Origin: Novosphingobium guangzhouense
Lineage (GTDB): Bacteria; Pseudomonadota; Alphaproteobacteria; Sphingomonadales; Sphingomonadaceae
NCBI RefSeq assembly: GCF_002896965.1
Contig: NZ_LYMM01000051.1
Location: 124,001 to 188,000, forward strand
DNA length: 64,000 bases
Direction of reading: 5' to 3'
Below, in pieces: positions 25,283 to 34,282 of this stretch; within the stretch, counting starts at the first letter, position 1; every line of letters begins with the position of its first letter. Made by a program: the position numbers and the translations under genes. The notes below the pieces were generated by a model. It searched no databases. It was given only the letters and a program-made list of their open reading frames with translations, and was not told the DNA's origin.

Positions 25283-26523
25283 TTCGCAGCGCTGTCCGCC
25301 GGTGCACGCAGCCCCTCGATCGCACCCGAAGCGAGCAGTGCTTCGATTTCGTCCGCGCCGAAGCCCCAGCCGCCGAGCACATCCTCGCTGTCCTCGCCGG
25401 GCGCGCGAAGGTCATGGCGCACGCCGGGCAGCGCGCCGTCGATCTCGACCGGCAGCGCAGGCAGGCGCACCGAGCGGCCGTCGGTCAGCGTCAGGTCCAC
25501 CAGCGCACCGTTGGCGTTGAGGTGCGCGTCTTCCAGCAAGTCCTGCGGGCGGGCGATCGGCGCGAACGCGACGCCGCTTTCCTCCAGCTTCGCCAGCAGG
25601 TCTTCGCGCGTGAAGCCCCTGGCCAGTTCGCGCACGCGCGGCAGCAGCGTTTCGCGGGCGAGGACGCGGGCGTTGTTCTCCGCCAGCGCCGGGTCTGCTG
25701 CAAGATCGTCCAGCCCGAAGGTTTTCGTGAACGCCTGCCATTGGCCGTCACTGACGACGCCGATGAAGACCTGCTCCTCAGGGCGCGCCGTTTCGAACAC
25801 GTCGTAGATCGCCCAGGCCGAAATCCGCTCAGGCATCGGGCGCGCGGCGTTACCGGTGACGGCAAGCTGCGCGATGTGTTGGCCGACGAGGAACGCGGTC
25901 GTTTCGTAAAGCGAGGAGCGCACGACCGCGCCTTTGCCGGTGCGGTGGCGCTGCTCCAGCGCGGCAAGGATGCCGATCACGCCGAACATGCCGCCGGTCA
26001 CGTCGATCACCGAGGCGCCCGCGCGAAGCGGGCGGCCGCTTGGGCCGGTCATGTAGGCAAGGCCGCCCATCATCTGCGCCACTTCGTCAAGCGCCGCGCG
26101 CTTTTCGTAAGGGCCGGTCAGGAATCCCTTGGCGGAATAGTAGATGAGGCCGGGGTTGCTTTGCGCAAAATCGTCGGGGCCGAGGCCCAGCTTGGCGAGC
26201 GCGCCGGGGCGGAAGTTCTCGATCAGCACGTCCGCCTGGTCGACCAGCCGCTTGGCGGCGGCAACGCCCTCGGGCGACTTGAGATCGATGGCGATGCTCT
26301 GCTTGTTCCGGTTGTACATCGGGAAGTAGCCGGCGCCCGAGCCAAGCAGCTTACGCGTACGGTCTCCGCCGATGGGCTCGACCTTGACCACAACGGCACC
26401 CAGGTCGGCCATAACGACACCTGTGGAGGGCCCCATCACCATATGGGAGAACTCGACCACCTTGATGCCCGAGAGAGGAAGGCCGCCTTCCTGAATCATG
26501 TCGCGTTCCGTCTTGACTGTCAT
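25279..26523 (-). CDS. Family III CoA-transferase (CaiB/BaiF)
   Basis: A 414-residue class III CoA-transferase. Motifs include VVEFSHMVMGPSTGVVMADLGA at the N-terminus, VEPIGGDRTR, YNRNKQSIAIDLK, and the catalytic aspartate D146 in RAALDEVAQMMGG. It would move CoA from an acyl-CoA donor to a carboxylic acid in the cytoplasm. ATG 26523 is used; an ATG at 26499 is an alternative, and the AT-rich GGTATATCTACAGTACAAA directly upstream is a candidate operator/promoter. It precedes leuC with a four-base overlap, so the acid may be activated before or after LeuCD action. Confidence 0.87.
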   Translation of the reverse strand: MTVKTERDMIQEGGLPLSGIKVVEFSHMVMGPSTGVVMADLGAVVVKVEPIGGDRTRKLLGSGAGYFPMYNRNKQSIAIDLKSPEGVAAAKRLVDQADVLIENFRPGALAKLGLGPDDFAQSNPGLIYYSAKGFLTGPYEKRAALDEVAQMMGGLAYMTGPSGRPLRAGASVIDVTGGMFGVIGILAALEQRHRTGKGAVVRSSLYETTAFLVGQHIAQLAVTGNAARPMPERISAWAIYDVFETARPEEQVFIGVVSDGQWQAFTKTFGLDDLAADPALAENNARVLARETLLPRVRELARGFTREDLLAKLEESGVAFAPIARPQDLLEDAHLNANGALVDLTLTDGRSVRLPALPVEIDGALPGVRHDLRAPGEDSEDVLGGWGFGADEIEALLASGAIEGLRAPADSAAK

Positions 26524-26688
26524 TTTGGTATATCTACAGTACAAATCAGCAATCGCAAGGTCCGCGAGGAGCGAGAGCGCGGCAGTGTTCGCGTCGCGAA
26601 CAATCGGCCCGGCCCTCCTATGGCAACGACCCGATCGGGCGCACCTCTTCCCCCGTGGGGCCATGTAGCCAGATAATGGAGCACGAGA

Positions 26689-27372
26689 ATGAGTGAGATC
26701 GTCGGCACGCGCATGATCCGTGAGGACAAGACCGCGCGCGAACTCTTCGAGCAGGTGATGGCCAACCCCGCCCGCACCAAGTTCGGTTTCGGCGAGAAGC
26801 TGGCGATCGTCAACGTCGACTTCCAGAACGCCTATACCCGGATCGACGAGTTCAAGACCGCTTACGAGACGGACCCGCGCCAGATCGAGTACACCAACAC
26901 GATCTCCGCCCTGGCCCGCGCGAAGGGCATGCCGGTGATCTGGACGCATGTGGCCTATGCCGAGGATGCCAGCGACGCCGGGGTCTGGGGCACGCGCACC
27001 AATACGCCGGACTCGCTCCAGAACATCAAGTACGAAAGCCGCCGCCACGCCTTCGACGATCGCTGCGAAATCGCGGCCGAGGACATGATCTATACCAAGC
27101 GCATGCCCTCGGCCTTCTTCGAGACGCCGCTGCAGAGCCTGCTGATATGGCACAAGGTCGATACCGTGGTGATCACCGGCGGCTCCACCTCGGGCTGCAT
27201 CCGCGCAACGGCGGTGGATTCTCTCAGCCGCGGCTACCGCACCATCGTCCCGATCGAGACTTGCGCGGACAAGCATGAAAGCTACCACTTCGCCAACCTG
27301 ACCGACCTGCAGCTGAAGTACGCCGACGTCGAGCCGGTGCAGACCGTGATCGACTGGCTGGAGGCCCGCTGA
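26689..27372 (+). CDS. Isochorismatase-like cysteine hydrolase (RutB / carbamoylsarcosine amidase type)
   Basis: A 227-residue protein with a GGAG ribosome site six bases upstream. The catalytic triad of the isochorismatase-like hydrolases is present: D44 (NVDFQNAYT), K137 (YTKRMPSAFFET) and C170 (GGSTSGCIRATAVDS). Presence of the cysteine places it among amidases such as N-carbamoylsarcosine amidase and RutB rather than among true isochorismatases. It likely cleaves a carbamoyl or amide bond. It starts a three-gene operon with two deacetylase-fold proteins and is divergent from the CoA-transferase operon. Confidence 0.87.
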   Translation: MSEIVGTRMIREDKTARELFEQVMANPARTKFGFGEKLAIVNVDFQNAYTRIDEFKTAYETDPRQIEYTNTISALARAKGMPVIWTHVAYAEDASDAGVWGTRTNTPDSLQNIKYESRRHAFDDRCEIAAEDMIYTKRMPSAFFETPLQSLLIWHKVDTVVITGGSTSGCIRATAVDSLSRGYRTIVPIETCADKHESYHFANLTDLQLKYADVEPVQTVIDWLEAR

Positions 27373-28256
27373 TGCGCGAAGGGCAAGCCGATCCGGGCCT
27401 GTACGACTACACCCCCTATCGCGGGCGCAAGCCCTTCGCCTGGCCCGACGGCAAGAAGGTGGCGGTGTGGGTTTCGCCCAATCTCGAATTCTACGAGCTT
27501 GATCCCCCCGCCAACCCGCACCGCAAATCGTGGGCGAAGCCGCACCCGGACGTCGTGGGCTATTCCCACCGCGACCACGCCAACCGCGTCAGCCACTGGC
27601 GCATGGCGGACGTGATGACCAAGCACGGCTTCCCAGGTTCCGTCTCGCTGTCGGTAGCGCTGTGCCAGCACCACCCGCGCGTGGTCGAGGATGCCAATCA
27701 GAGGGGCTGGGAGTTCTTCAGCCACGGCATCTACAACACCCGCTATTCCTACGGGATGGACGAGGCGCATGAGCGCGCCATCATCGAGGATTCGATCCGC
27801 ACCGTGCGCGACGCCACTGGGCAGACGATCAAGGGCTGGCTGGCCCCCGCCCTCACCCACACACCGCGCACGCTGGACCTGATCGCGGAATATGGCCTGA
27901 CCTATACTTGCGATCTCTATCACGACGACCAGCCGATGCCGGTGAACACCGCAAGCGGGCGCCTGATCTCGATGCCCTACAGCCTTGAAGTCAACGACCA
28001 TTACGGCTTCTTCGTCTACAACATGAGCCCGCGCGAATACGCCGACACGCTGATCCGTCAGTACGAGCGCCTTGCCGCCGAGCCTTCGGGCACGGTCATG
28101 TGCATTCCGCTGCACTCGTACCTGATCGGCCAGCCGCACCGCATCGGCCCCTTCGAGGAAGTCCTGCGCCACATCGCCGCAGACGACCGCGCGTGGATCA
28201 CCCGTTCGGGCGATATCGCAGACCACTGGATCAAGACCGTGGGAGACGCCGCATGA
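27372..28256 (+). CDS. Polysaccharide deacetylase-fold protein, PuuE-like (copy 1)
   Basis: A 294-residue NodB-fold protein. Its start shares one base with the amidase stop. The opening YTPYRGRKPFAWPDGKKVAVWVSPNLEFYE and the motif SHGIYN (H at about residue 118) match the PuuE allantoinase-like branch rather than sugar deacetylases; the second histidine of the classical HxxxH metal motif is asparagine here. It could hydrolyse a ring amide or ureide. It overlaps the next, homologous gene by four bases. The specific substrate is not known. Confidence 0.8.
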   Translation: MREGQADPGLYDYTPYRGRKPFAWPDGKKVAVWVSPNLEFYELDPPANPHRKSWAKPHPDVVGYSHRDHANRVSHWRMADVMTKHGFPGSVSLSVALCQHHPRVVEDANQRGWEFFSHGIYNTRYSYGMDEAHERAIIEDSIRTVRDATGQTIKGWLAPALTHTPRTLDLIAEYGLTYTCDLYHDDQPMPVNTASGRLISMPYSLEVNDHYGFFVYNMSPREYADTLIRQYERLAAEPSGTVMCIPLHSYLIGQPHRIGPFEEVLRHIAADDRAWITRSGDIADHWIKTVGDAA

Positions 28257-29173
28257 GCCTCGACCCCACCTATCTCGAATACCCGCGCCGCCGCGAAGGC
28301 TACGACCACGATCTCTACACCTGGTCGCCGATGCGCGAACGCCCGCCCGTGGCATGGCCCGGCGGCAAGGCACTGGCGGTATGGCCGGTCGTCAGCCTAG
28401 AATGGTTCCCGATCATTCCGACCGACAAGCCGTTCCGCGCGCCCGGACACATGCAGACGGCCTATCCGGACTATCGCCACTACACATCCCGCGAATACGG
28501 TTCGCGCGTGGGCGTATACCGCCTGCTCGACGCGTTTGCGAAGGCGGGCGTGAAAGCCTCCTTCGCCACCAATGCCGCCATCGCGGAGCGCTACCCCTCG
28601 CTGGTGGCGGACGTGGTTGCGGCGGGGCATGAAATCATCGCGCACTCGACCGACATGAACGGCACCATCGCCTCCGGCCTGCCCGAAGACGAGGAGCGCG
28701 CGCTGATCGCAAAGTCTTTCGATGCGCTGGAAAAGGCCACCGGCACCCGCCCGCGCGGCTGGCATTCGATCGCGCGTTCGCAAAGCTTCGCGACCCCGCG
28801 CCTTCTGGCCGAAGCGGGCGTGGAATATTGCTGCGACTGGGTGAATGACGAACTGCCCTACGTGATGACCACCGAGGCGGGCGAACTGGTCAACATTCCG
28901 CTCAACCACGAACTTTCCGACCGCCAGATCATCACCGTGCAGCAGCACTCCGCCGACAGCTACGTGGAGCAGATGCTAGACGCGGCAGACTGGCTGACTG
29001 CAGAAGCCGCGCGCGAAGGCGGGGGCCGCATGCTGCCACTGCAGCTGACGCCCTACATCATGGCCCTGCCCTATCGCATCGGCTCGCTGGAAACGCTGCT
29101 GGAAACGCTGGCCGCCCGCCCTGACGTGTGGTTCGCGACGGGCAGTGAGATTATGGATAGCTGGAAGGCGTAA
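28253..29173 (+). CDS. Polysaccharide deacetylase-fold protein, PuuE-like (copy 2)
   Basis: A 306-residue paralog of the preceding protein (shared features: PGGKALAVWPVVSLEWF, a central TAYPDYRHYTSREYGSRVG, and AHSTDMN near residue 130 in place of a full HxxxH motif). The ATG at 28253 overlaps the previous stop by four bases; open sequence upstream belongs to the neighbouring gene. The pair may form a heteromer or act on successive intermediates. A hairpin with T-rich tail follows at 29193-29236. Confidence 0.82.
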   Translation: MSLDPTYLEYPRRREGYDHDLYTWSPMRERPPVAWPGGKALAVWPVVSLEWFPIIPTDKPFRAPGHMQTAYPDYRHYTSREYGSRVGVYRLLDAFAKAGVKASFATNAAIAERYPSLVADVVAAGHEIIAHSTDMNGTIASGLPEDEERALIAKSFDALEKATGTRPRGWHSIARSQSFATPRLLAEAGVEYCCDWVNDELPYVMTTEAGELVNIPLNHELSDRQIITVQQHSADSYVEQMLDAADWLTAEAAREGGGRMLPLQLTPYIMALPYRIGSLETLLETLAARPDVWFATGSEIMDSWKA

Positions 29174-29192
29174 CGCCCGCACCAACCTGATA

Positions 29193-29236
29193 CCGAAAGG
29201 CTGGGACTCCTTGCGAGTTTCGGCCTTTTGCTTTTC
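29193..29236 (+). terminator. Possible terminator after the deacetylase operon
   Basis: CCGAAA (29193-29198) pairs with TTTCGG (29218-29223), followed by CCTTTTGCTTTT. The stem is only six bases with a 19-base loop, so this is a weak candidate for plus-strand termination. Confidence 0.4.
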
Positions 29237-29247
29237 CGGCGCACGAA

Positions 29248-29277
29248 AAAGGCCGGGCGATTGCTCACCCGGCCTTT
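29248..29277 (-). terminator. Rho-independent terminator of the TonB receptor gene
   Basis: AAAGGCCGGG and CCCGGCCTTT are exact complements around a 10-base loop. Read on the minus strand the stem ends in CCTTTTT, a proper T-run, 20 bases after the stop of the receptor gene at 29298-31646. On the plus strand it may also stop the deacetylase operon. Confidence 0.8.
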
Positions 29278-29297
29278 CCCTCCCCTCCAGGAACAGG

Positions 29298-31646
29298 TCA
29301 GAAGCGCAACGTGGCTTCCATGCCGAATTCGGGCGGACGCGGCGCCGATGCGTAGAGGCATTGCTGGTTCGTGCCATAGGTCGCGGTGTCGCGTTCGATG
29401 AACATGCAGCTTGCGGTCGCCCCCGCAAGGCCCGAACCGGTTGCGCGCTGGTTGTTCAGGATGTTGCGGCCAAACAGCGCGAAATCGATCATGTCGCTCG
29501 TCAGGTTAAGCCGCGCATCGACCGTCCAGGCCGAACGCACCTTCACCGTGTTCGACAGCGTGGCGTAGTAGCTGCCGCGATAGCTGCCGTCGACGCGCAG
29601 GCTGGGCTGGAACCCGCCCACTTCAGGAAGCTGGTACTCGCCGCCGACGAAGCCGTTCCAGTAGGGCACGTTGGCCTGTGTCAGCCCATCAAGCACCACC
29701 GAACCATCGGCCGTGACCGGGAAGCCCGCCGTCGAGCCCGAACTGATGAGGATCGGCGTTTTATTGGTGAATTCCTGCTTCGCATAGCCAACCGAGCCGC
29801 GCAGCGTCAGCTGCGGGGTCACGCGCCAGTTGCTTTCCGCCTCGAAGCCGAGAATGCGCGAGGAACCTACGTTGCCAACCGCAGAAACCGTCACGGTCTG
29901 GCCATCGATGGTGCGCTCCAGCGTGCTGACCAGCTGCTGGTCCTTCACTTCGTCATAGAAACCGGCAAGGTTCAGTGTCAGCGCGCCGCCAAAGAAGCTG
30001 TTCTTGCTGCCGATTTCGTAGTTATAGAGCTTTTCTGGGTCGGCGTAGACAGGCTGGGTGACACCGCCCACCGTCACATAACCGGCGCGCGCGCTTTTCA
30101 CGCCCTTTGAGAACAACGCATAGAGCATGTTCTGCGGCGTCGCCTTGTAACTGACCGTCACGCGGGGCGAGAAGTCCTTGGATACTTGCGAGTAATCTGT
30201 CGCAGTCGGGTAAAAGGCGCAATCGGGGCACGCGGGCGCGAAGATCCGTTCACGCGCGTAGCGCCCTTCGAGGCTGAGGGTCAGCTGCTGGGTGAAATCC
30301 CAGTCCAGCCCACCGAAGATTGCGCGGTTTTCCAACCGGTCGTCGCGGGTACGGCCAGACGGGTTCGCCGCCGTGGCGAAGGAAGAAAAGCCCGTGTCGT
30401 CGCGTTCCCAGAAATAATAGGCGCCCACGCGCCAGCGCAGCGGCTTGTCTCCGGGCGAAAGCAGCATCAACTGGTGGCTGGTATTGGTGAACTTCTCGTA
30501 AGACGGGAACGTCCCGAGCGACGCGGCGCGCAGTGTCACCTCATCGTTGGCAAGCGCATCCCCAAACACCTTGTCCTGGCCCACGCCGCTGGCGCGCGGG
30601 GCATTGGGCGCATCAGCCGTGCGCGATTCATTGACGTAGCCGCCGCGGTAGCTCAGCTCGTAATCGCCGAACATCTTGGTGACGACGGCGCTGGCGAAGT
30701 AGCGATCACGCGCATAGCCGTCCGCGCCGCTGGTGCCGATATTGTCGATGTCCGGATCGGGCAGGTACTTGGGAAAGAACGAACCGTTGCCGCGTGCGAA
30801 GGGGGCGGTAGCAATGCCGGACTGCAACCATTCACGCGGCTGTTCAACCACCTGTGCGGCCACCGAGTCCCGATCATGCTGGTACATGCCGCGCAGCTTG
30901 ATGGAGAACGTGGGATCGGGCTTGAAATAGAGCGTACCGGAAACCGCTTGCGTGCGCTCGCGCCCGATCGGCGCGCCGCCGTCGCGCGACTTGGCGATGG
31001 CGCCGTTCTGGAACACGGAGCCCGCGACCGAAGCCCAGAGAGCGTCCTTCACCAAAGGCGCGGTTATCGTACCGCCGAAGTAGTAGCTGGCATCCGGTGC
31101 CGAATTCATCAGGCTGCCGCGCGCCTTCACGAAGCCGGTGACTTCGTCGCCCGAGGGATCGACGGTGACGTAGTTGATCGCGCCGCTATATGTGGCGCGG
31201 CCGAAGTTGGCGCTCTGCGGTCCCTTGATAACCTCGACACGCTGCAGGTTCTCAAGGTCGAGCGACGCGAGCTGGCCCGACAGTGCCACGCCGTCGATGA
31301 ACACCGAAATGCCCTGGTAGCGCTCGTCCGAGGTATTGGGCGCAAGACCGCGCAGTGAATAGGCCGAAGGATCGTTACGACCCGAACCCGCGAACAGGCT
31401 GAGGTTCGGCGTAACCTTCTGAAGATCGCGCACGTCGCGGATCTGCGCGCTGGCCAGATCATCGCTGGTAAGGGCGGTAATGGCGAGCGGAACTTCCTGC
31501 AGCGTCTCCTTGCGGCTCTTGGCCGTCACGATGATCGCATTGGAAGAAACTTCGTCATCGGGAGAAACTTGCGCATTGGCCGATGTACTGCACAACATCA
31601 TACCGATTACTACAAGACTTACCGAAGATGAAACAGACCTCATCAT
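29298..31646 (-). CDS. TonB-dependent receptor
   Basis: Start ATG 31646 is preferred because AAGGGGAAG lies nine bases upstream and a clean signal peptide follows (MMRSVSSSVSLVVIGMMLCS, cut near SANAQ). The 782-residue protein has plug motifs (SNAIIVTAKSRKETLQEVP, VEVIKGPQSANFGRATYSGAI) and a beta-barrel ending in MEATLRF. The variant plug motif PQSANFGRATYSG is characteristic of a subgroup in sphingomonads. It follows the flavin monooxygenase pair on the same strand, suggesting it imports their substrate. Confidence 0.92.
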   Translation of the reverse strand: MMRSVSSSVSLVVIGMMLCSTSANAQVSPDDEVSSNAIIVTAKSRKETLQEVPLAITALTSDDLASAQIRDVRDLQKVTPNLSLFAGSGRNDPSAYSLRGLAPNTSDERYQGISVFIDGVALSGQLASLDLENLQRVEVIKGPQSANFGRATYSGAINYVTVDPSGDEVTGFVKARGSLMNSAPDASYYFGGTITAPLVKDALWASVAGSVFQNGAIAKSRDGGAPIGRERTQAVSGTLYFKPDPTFSIKLRGMYQHDRDSVAAQVVEQPREWLQSGIATAPFARGNGSFFPKYLPDPDIDNIGTSGADGYARDRYFASAVVTKMFGDYELSYRGGYVNESRTADAPNAPRASGVGQDKVFGDALANDEVTLRAASLGTFPSYEKFTNTSHQLMLLSPGDKPLRWRVGAYYFWERDDTGFSSFATAANPSGRTRDDRLENRAIFGGLDWDFTQQLTLSLEGRYARERIFAPACPDCAFYPTATDYSQVSKDFSPRVTVSYKATPQNMLYALFSKGVKSARAGYVTVGGVTQPVYADPEKLYNYEIGSKNSFFGGALTLNLAGFYDEVKDQQLVSTLERTIDGQTVTVSAVGNVGSSRILGFEAESNWRVTPQLTLRGSVGYAKQEFTNKTPILISSGSTAGFPVTADGSVVLDGLTQANVPYWNGFVGGEYQLPEVGGFQPSLRVDGSYRGSYYATLSNTVKVRSAWTVDARLNLTSDMIDFALFGRNILNNQRATGSGLAGATASCMFIERDTATYGTNQQCLYASAPRPPEFGMEATLRF

Positions 31647-31849
31647 TACCGACTTCCCCTTGATATGTTTAATTTTATGGATATTCGCCTCAGATAGCCC
31701 CAAGCTAATTCACACGATGATAGCAACAACAATTCACGAATAAATGTTCGGCAGGTGAGCATTATTCAAATCTTATCAGATATAAATAAATCTTTCGCTT
31801 GACGACTGGCGGCGATGGTGGACCGGCGACTTGCCGCCAGCCCACTTGT

Positions 31850-32914
31850 TCAGACTGCGCCCGCGATGCGGCGGCGCAGAACGGGCACCAGCCCCTCGCC
31901 AAACAGCCGCACGTCGTCGATCGTGTAGAAGCCGTTCAGCAGGAAGCGATCGACGCCGATGGCGTGATACTTCTCCAGCGCCGCCGCGACCTGATCCGGT
32001 GTGCCCACCAGCGCGGTCGCGTGGAGCCGCCCCTCGGTGGCGCGGGTCATGCCGGTCCACAGGCGTTCATCCAGACGTTCGCCCATGGCAGCCTGTCGCT
32101 TCAACGCCAGGGTGCCGGGATCGTTGTCCCCCTTGTCGCGGCCGATCTGCTTGCCACTGGCCATGTGGTCCATCACCGTGCCCAGCAAGCGCTCCGCCTT
32201 CTCCCACGCCGCGTCTTCGGTATCGGCTACGATTACGCGCATCGACATCGACACATCGGGATTGCGTCCGTGCCGCGCCGCTTCCTGTTTGAACCGGGTG
32301 ATCGTCGCGCCGGTATCGGCAAGCGTCGCGGGGCCGATCGCGTAGACGTCGCAGACTTGCGCCCCCATCTGCACCGCCGCATCGGAATTCCCCGCCCAGA
32401 ACACCGGAATCTGATCCTGCACCGGCTTCACCAGCGCGAAGGCACCGTTGAAGCGATACCATTCGCCCGCATGGTCGAAGGGCGCATCGCTCGACCACAT
32501 GCGGCGCAGGATCTCCACGTATTCGCGGCTGCGGTGGTAGCGCTGCTCCTTGGTCAGATAATCGCCGTCTGCCTGCGTCTCAACGTCGCTCGCGCCGGTG
32601 ATGATATGGATGCCCGCGCGCCCATCGCTGGCCTGATCAAGCGTCGCGAACATGCGCGCGGCCATGGTCGGCGCGATGAAACCGGGACGGTGCGCGACCA
32701 TGAACTTCAGCGTCTTGGTCACCGCCGCGATATGCGCGGCGGTCGACAGCGGATCAGGCCATGTCGCCGTCTGCCCGACGAGGACACGATCGAAACCCGC
32801 CTCCTCATGCGCCACGGCGTAATCACGCAGGAATTGCGGGTCATAGACTCCGCGTACCGGATGAGCCTCGGACGAATCCGCGAAGAAGTGGAGGCCGACG
32901 ACTTCGAAAGCCAT
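31850..32914 (-). CDS. Luciferase-like flavin monooxygenase (LLM class), copy 1
   Basis: A 354-residue LLM-class flavoprotein of the SsuD/RutA-like group: AHRPGFIAPTMAARMFATLDQ, GIHIITGASDVETQADGD and the EQRYHRSREYVEILRRMW helix. These enzymes use reduced FMN and oxygen to cleave C-S, C-N or C-C bonds. The ATG at 32914 shares one base with the stop of the upstream copy (TGATG); a GTG one codon earlier is possible. A separate flavin reductase would be needed and is not encoded nearby. Confidence 0.87.
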   Translation of the reverse strand: MAFEVVGLHFFADSSEAHPVRGVYDPQFLRDYAVAHEEAGFDRVLVGQTATWPDPLSTAAHIAAVTKTLKFMVAHRPGFIAPTMAARMFATLDQASDGRAGIHIITGASDVETQADGDYLTKEQRYHRSREYVEILRRMWSSDAPFDHAGEWYRFNGAFALVKPVQDQIPVFWAGNSDAAVQMGAQVCDVYAIGPATLADTGATITRFKQEAARHGRNPDVSMSMRVIVADTEDAAWEKAERLLGTVMDHMASGKQIGRDKGDNDPGTLALKRQAAMGERLDERLWTGMTRATEGRLHATALVGTPDQVAAALEKYHAIGVDRFLLNGFYTIDDVRLFGEGLVPVLRRRIAGAV

Positions 32915-33993
32915 CACTGCACCTCCATCGAGGCTTCACGCTCGGCAACCTTGCGGCGCAGGGCGGGAATGATGTCACGACCGATGATCTCGGCGTCCCC
33001 GATCGGGTCGTAGCCGCGCAGGATGAACTTGTGCACGCCTGCATCCCAGTAATCCATGATCGCCTCGACCAACTGGTCAGGATCGCCGACAAGGGTGCCA
33101 CTGTTGCTGTGCGCGCCACGGATCTCGTTGATGCCGTTCCAGAAGCACTTCTCCAGCCGCTCGCCCTTGCCTGCGAGTTCGGCGGTGCGCGCGAAACCTG
33201 CAGCACTGGCGGCGACCTTGTTCTTCTCCGCCTTGTCCTCCAGCGCGGCGATGCGGGCCTTGAGATCGGCAGCCTGCGCCCACGCCTTGTCCTCGCTCTC
33301 ACCGACGACGAGGCGCAGCGAGACGAGGAAGTCGGGCTTGCGCCCCAGCGGCTGCGCAGCGGCGCTCACTTTCTGCACCACTTCGGTCATGCCCGCCACG
33401 GTGTCGCTCAGCGTCGCGAAAACGTCCGCGCAGGCCGCCCCCGTAGCAATTGCCATCGGCGACATACCGCCGAAGAACACCGGGATCGTCCCGTTCAAAG
33501 GCTTGATCTCAGCATAGCCGCCGTTGAAGCGATACCACTTGCCATCGTGATCTACCGGGCTCTCACTCGCCCAGATGCGGCGTAGAATATCGATGTATTC
33601 AATGCTGCGGTCGTAACGTTCTTCCTTGGTGTGGAAGTCACCGTCGCACTGCATCTCGATGTCGCTGGCGCCAGTGATGATATGGACGCCCAGCCGCCCG
33701 CCAAGCAACCGATCAAGCGTCGCCAGCATCCGCGCGGCCATGGTCGGCGCGATGAAGCCGGGGCGGTGGGCCAGCATCACGCCCAGCCGCTCTGTAACGG
33801 CGCCGACATAGGCGGCGGTGGTGAAGTTGTCCGGCATCGTCGCCGCATTGGCGATCAGCACGCGGTCATAGCCCGCCGCTTCCTGCACTTTGGCCAGCTT
33901 CACGATGGCATCGATATCGTAGTGCGAGACCGGCACCGGCGACAGTTCGGAGGCCATGTTGTGGTTGATGAGACCGTTGATTTCTATCGGCAT
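32914..33993 (-). CDS. Luciferase-like flavin monooxygenase (LLM class), copy 2
   Basis: The ATG at 33993 has GGGGAA six bases upstream. The 359-residue protein aligns throughout with its downstream neighbour (AHRPGFIAPTMAARMLATLD, GVHIITGASDIEMQCDGD, KEERYDRSIEYIDILRRIW), so it is a tandem duplicate that has diverged. It carries an insertion rich in Ala/Lys (RIAALEDKAEKNKVAASAAG) in the C-terminal half. The two may form a heteromer or accept different intermediates. The 289 bases upstream are a divergent promoter region with no other gene seen. Confidence 0.87.
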   Translation of the reverse strand: MPIEINGLINHNMASELSPVPVSHYDIDAIVKLAKVQEAAGYDRVLIANAATMPDNFTTAAYVGAVTERLGVMLAHRPGFIAPTMAARMLATLDRLLGGRLGVHIITGASDIEMQCDGDFHTKEERYDRSIEYIDILRRIWASESPVDHDGKWYRFNGGYAEIKPLNGTIPVFFGGMSPMAIATGAACADVFATLSDTVAGMTEVVQKVSAAAQPLGRKPDFLVSLRLVVGESEDKAWAQAADLKARIAALEDKAEKNKVAASAAGFARTAELAGKGERLEKCFWNGINEIRGAHSNSGTLVGDPDQLVEAIMDYWDAGVHKFILRGYDPIGDAEIIGRDIIPALRRKVAEREASMEVQ

Positions 33994-34282
33994 GGATGTT
34001 CCCCTGGAATTTGCACCAAGGCTACGTGCGGCCCCATGCATGGCCTCAGCAGCCGGGCGCATATCTCCGCATGACGATCAAAATCCCGGCAATCGCCAGA
34101 TTTGCGGCGCAGAACGCATAAGCCGATGCGGCAGGCTCATGCCCCGCCCCGGCAGAATCAATCTTGCAGTGATCAACTCCACAGAGCGGACATGCCCTCG
34201 CCTGCCGGTTGTATCCGGCGCGGCCAGCGCATTGCATGGCCGCTTGATCGAGGTCATTCCGATCTCGGAAACCACCGGAACG

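Noticed and set aside
25279..27288. Very long open frame suggesting a 669-residue fusion extending the CoA-transferase
   Set aside because: The extra N-terminal part runs antisense to the cysteine hydrolase gene and has no family resemblance; the CoA-transferase starts near 26523.
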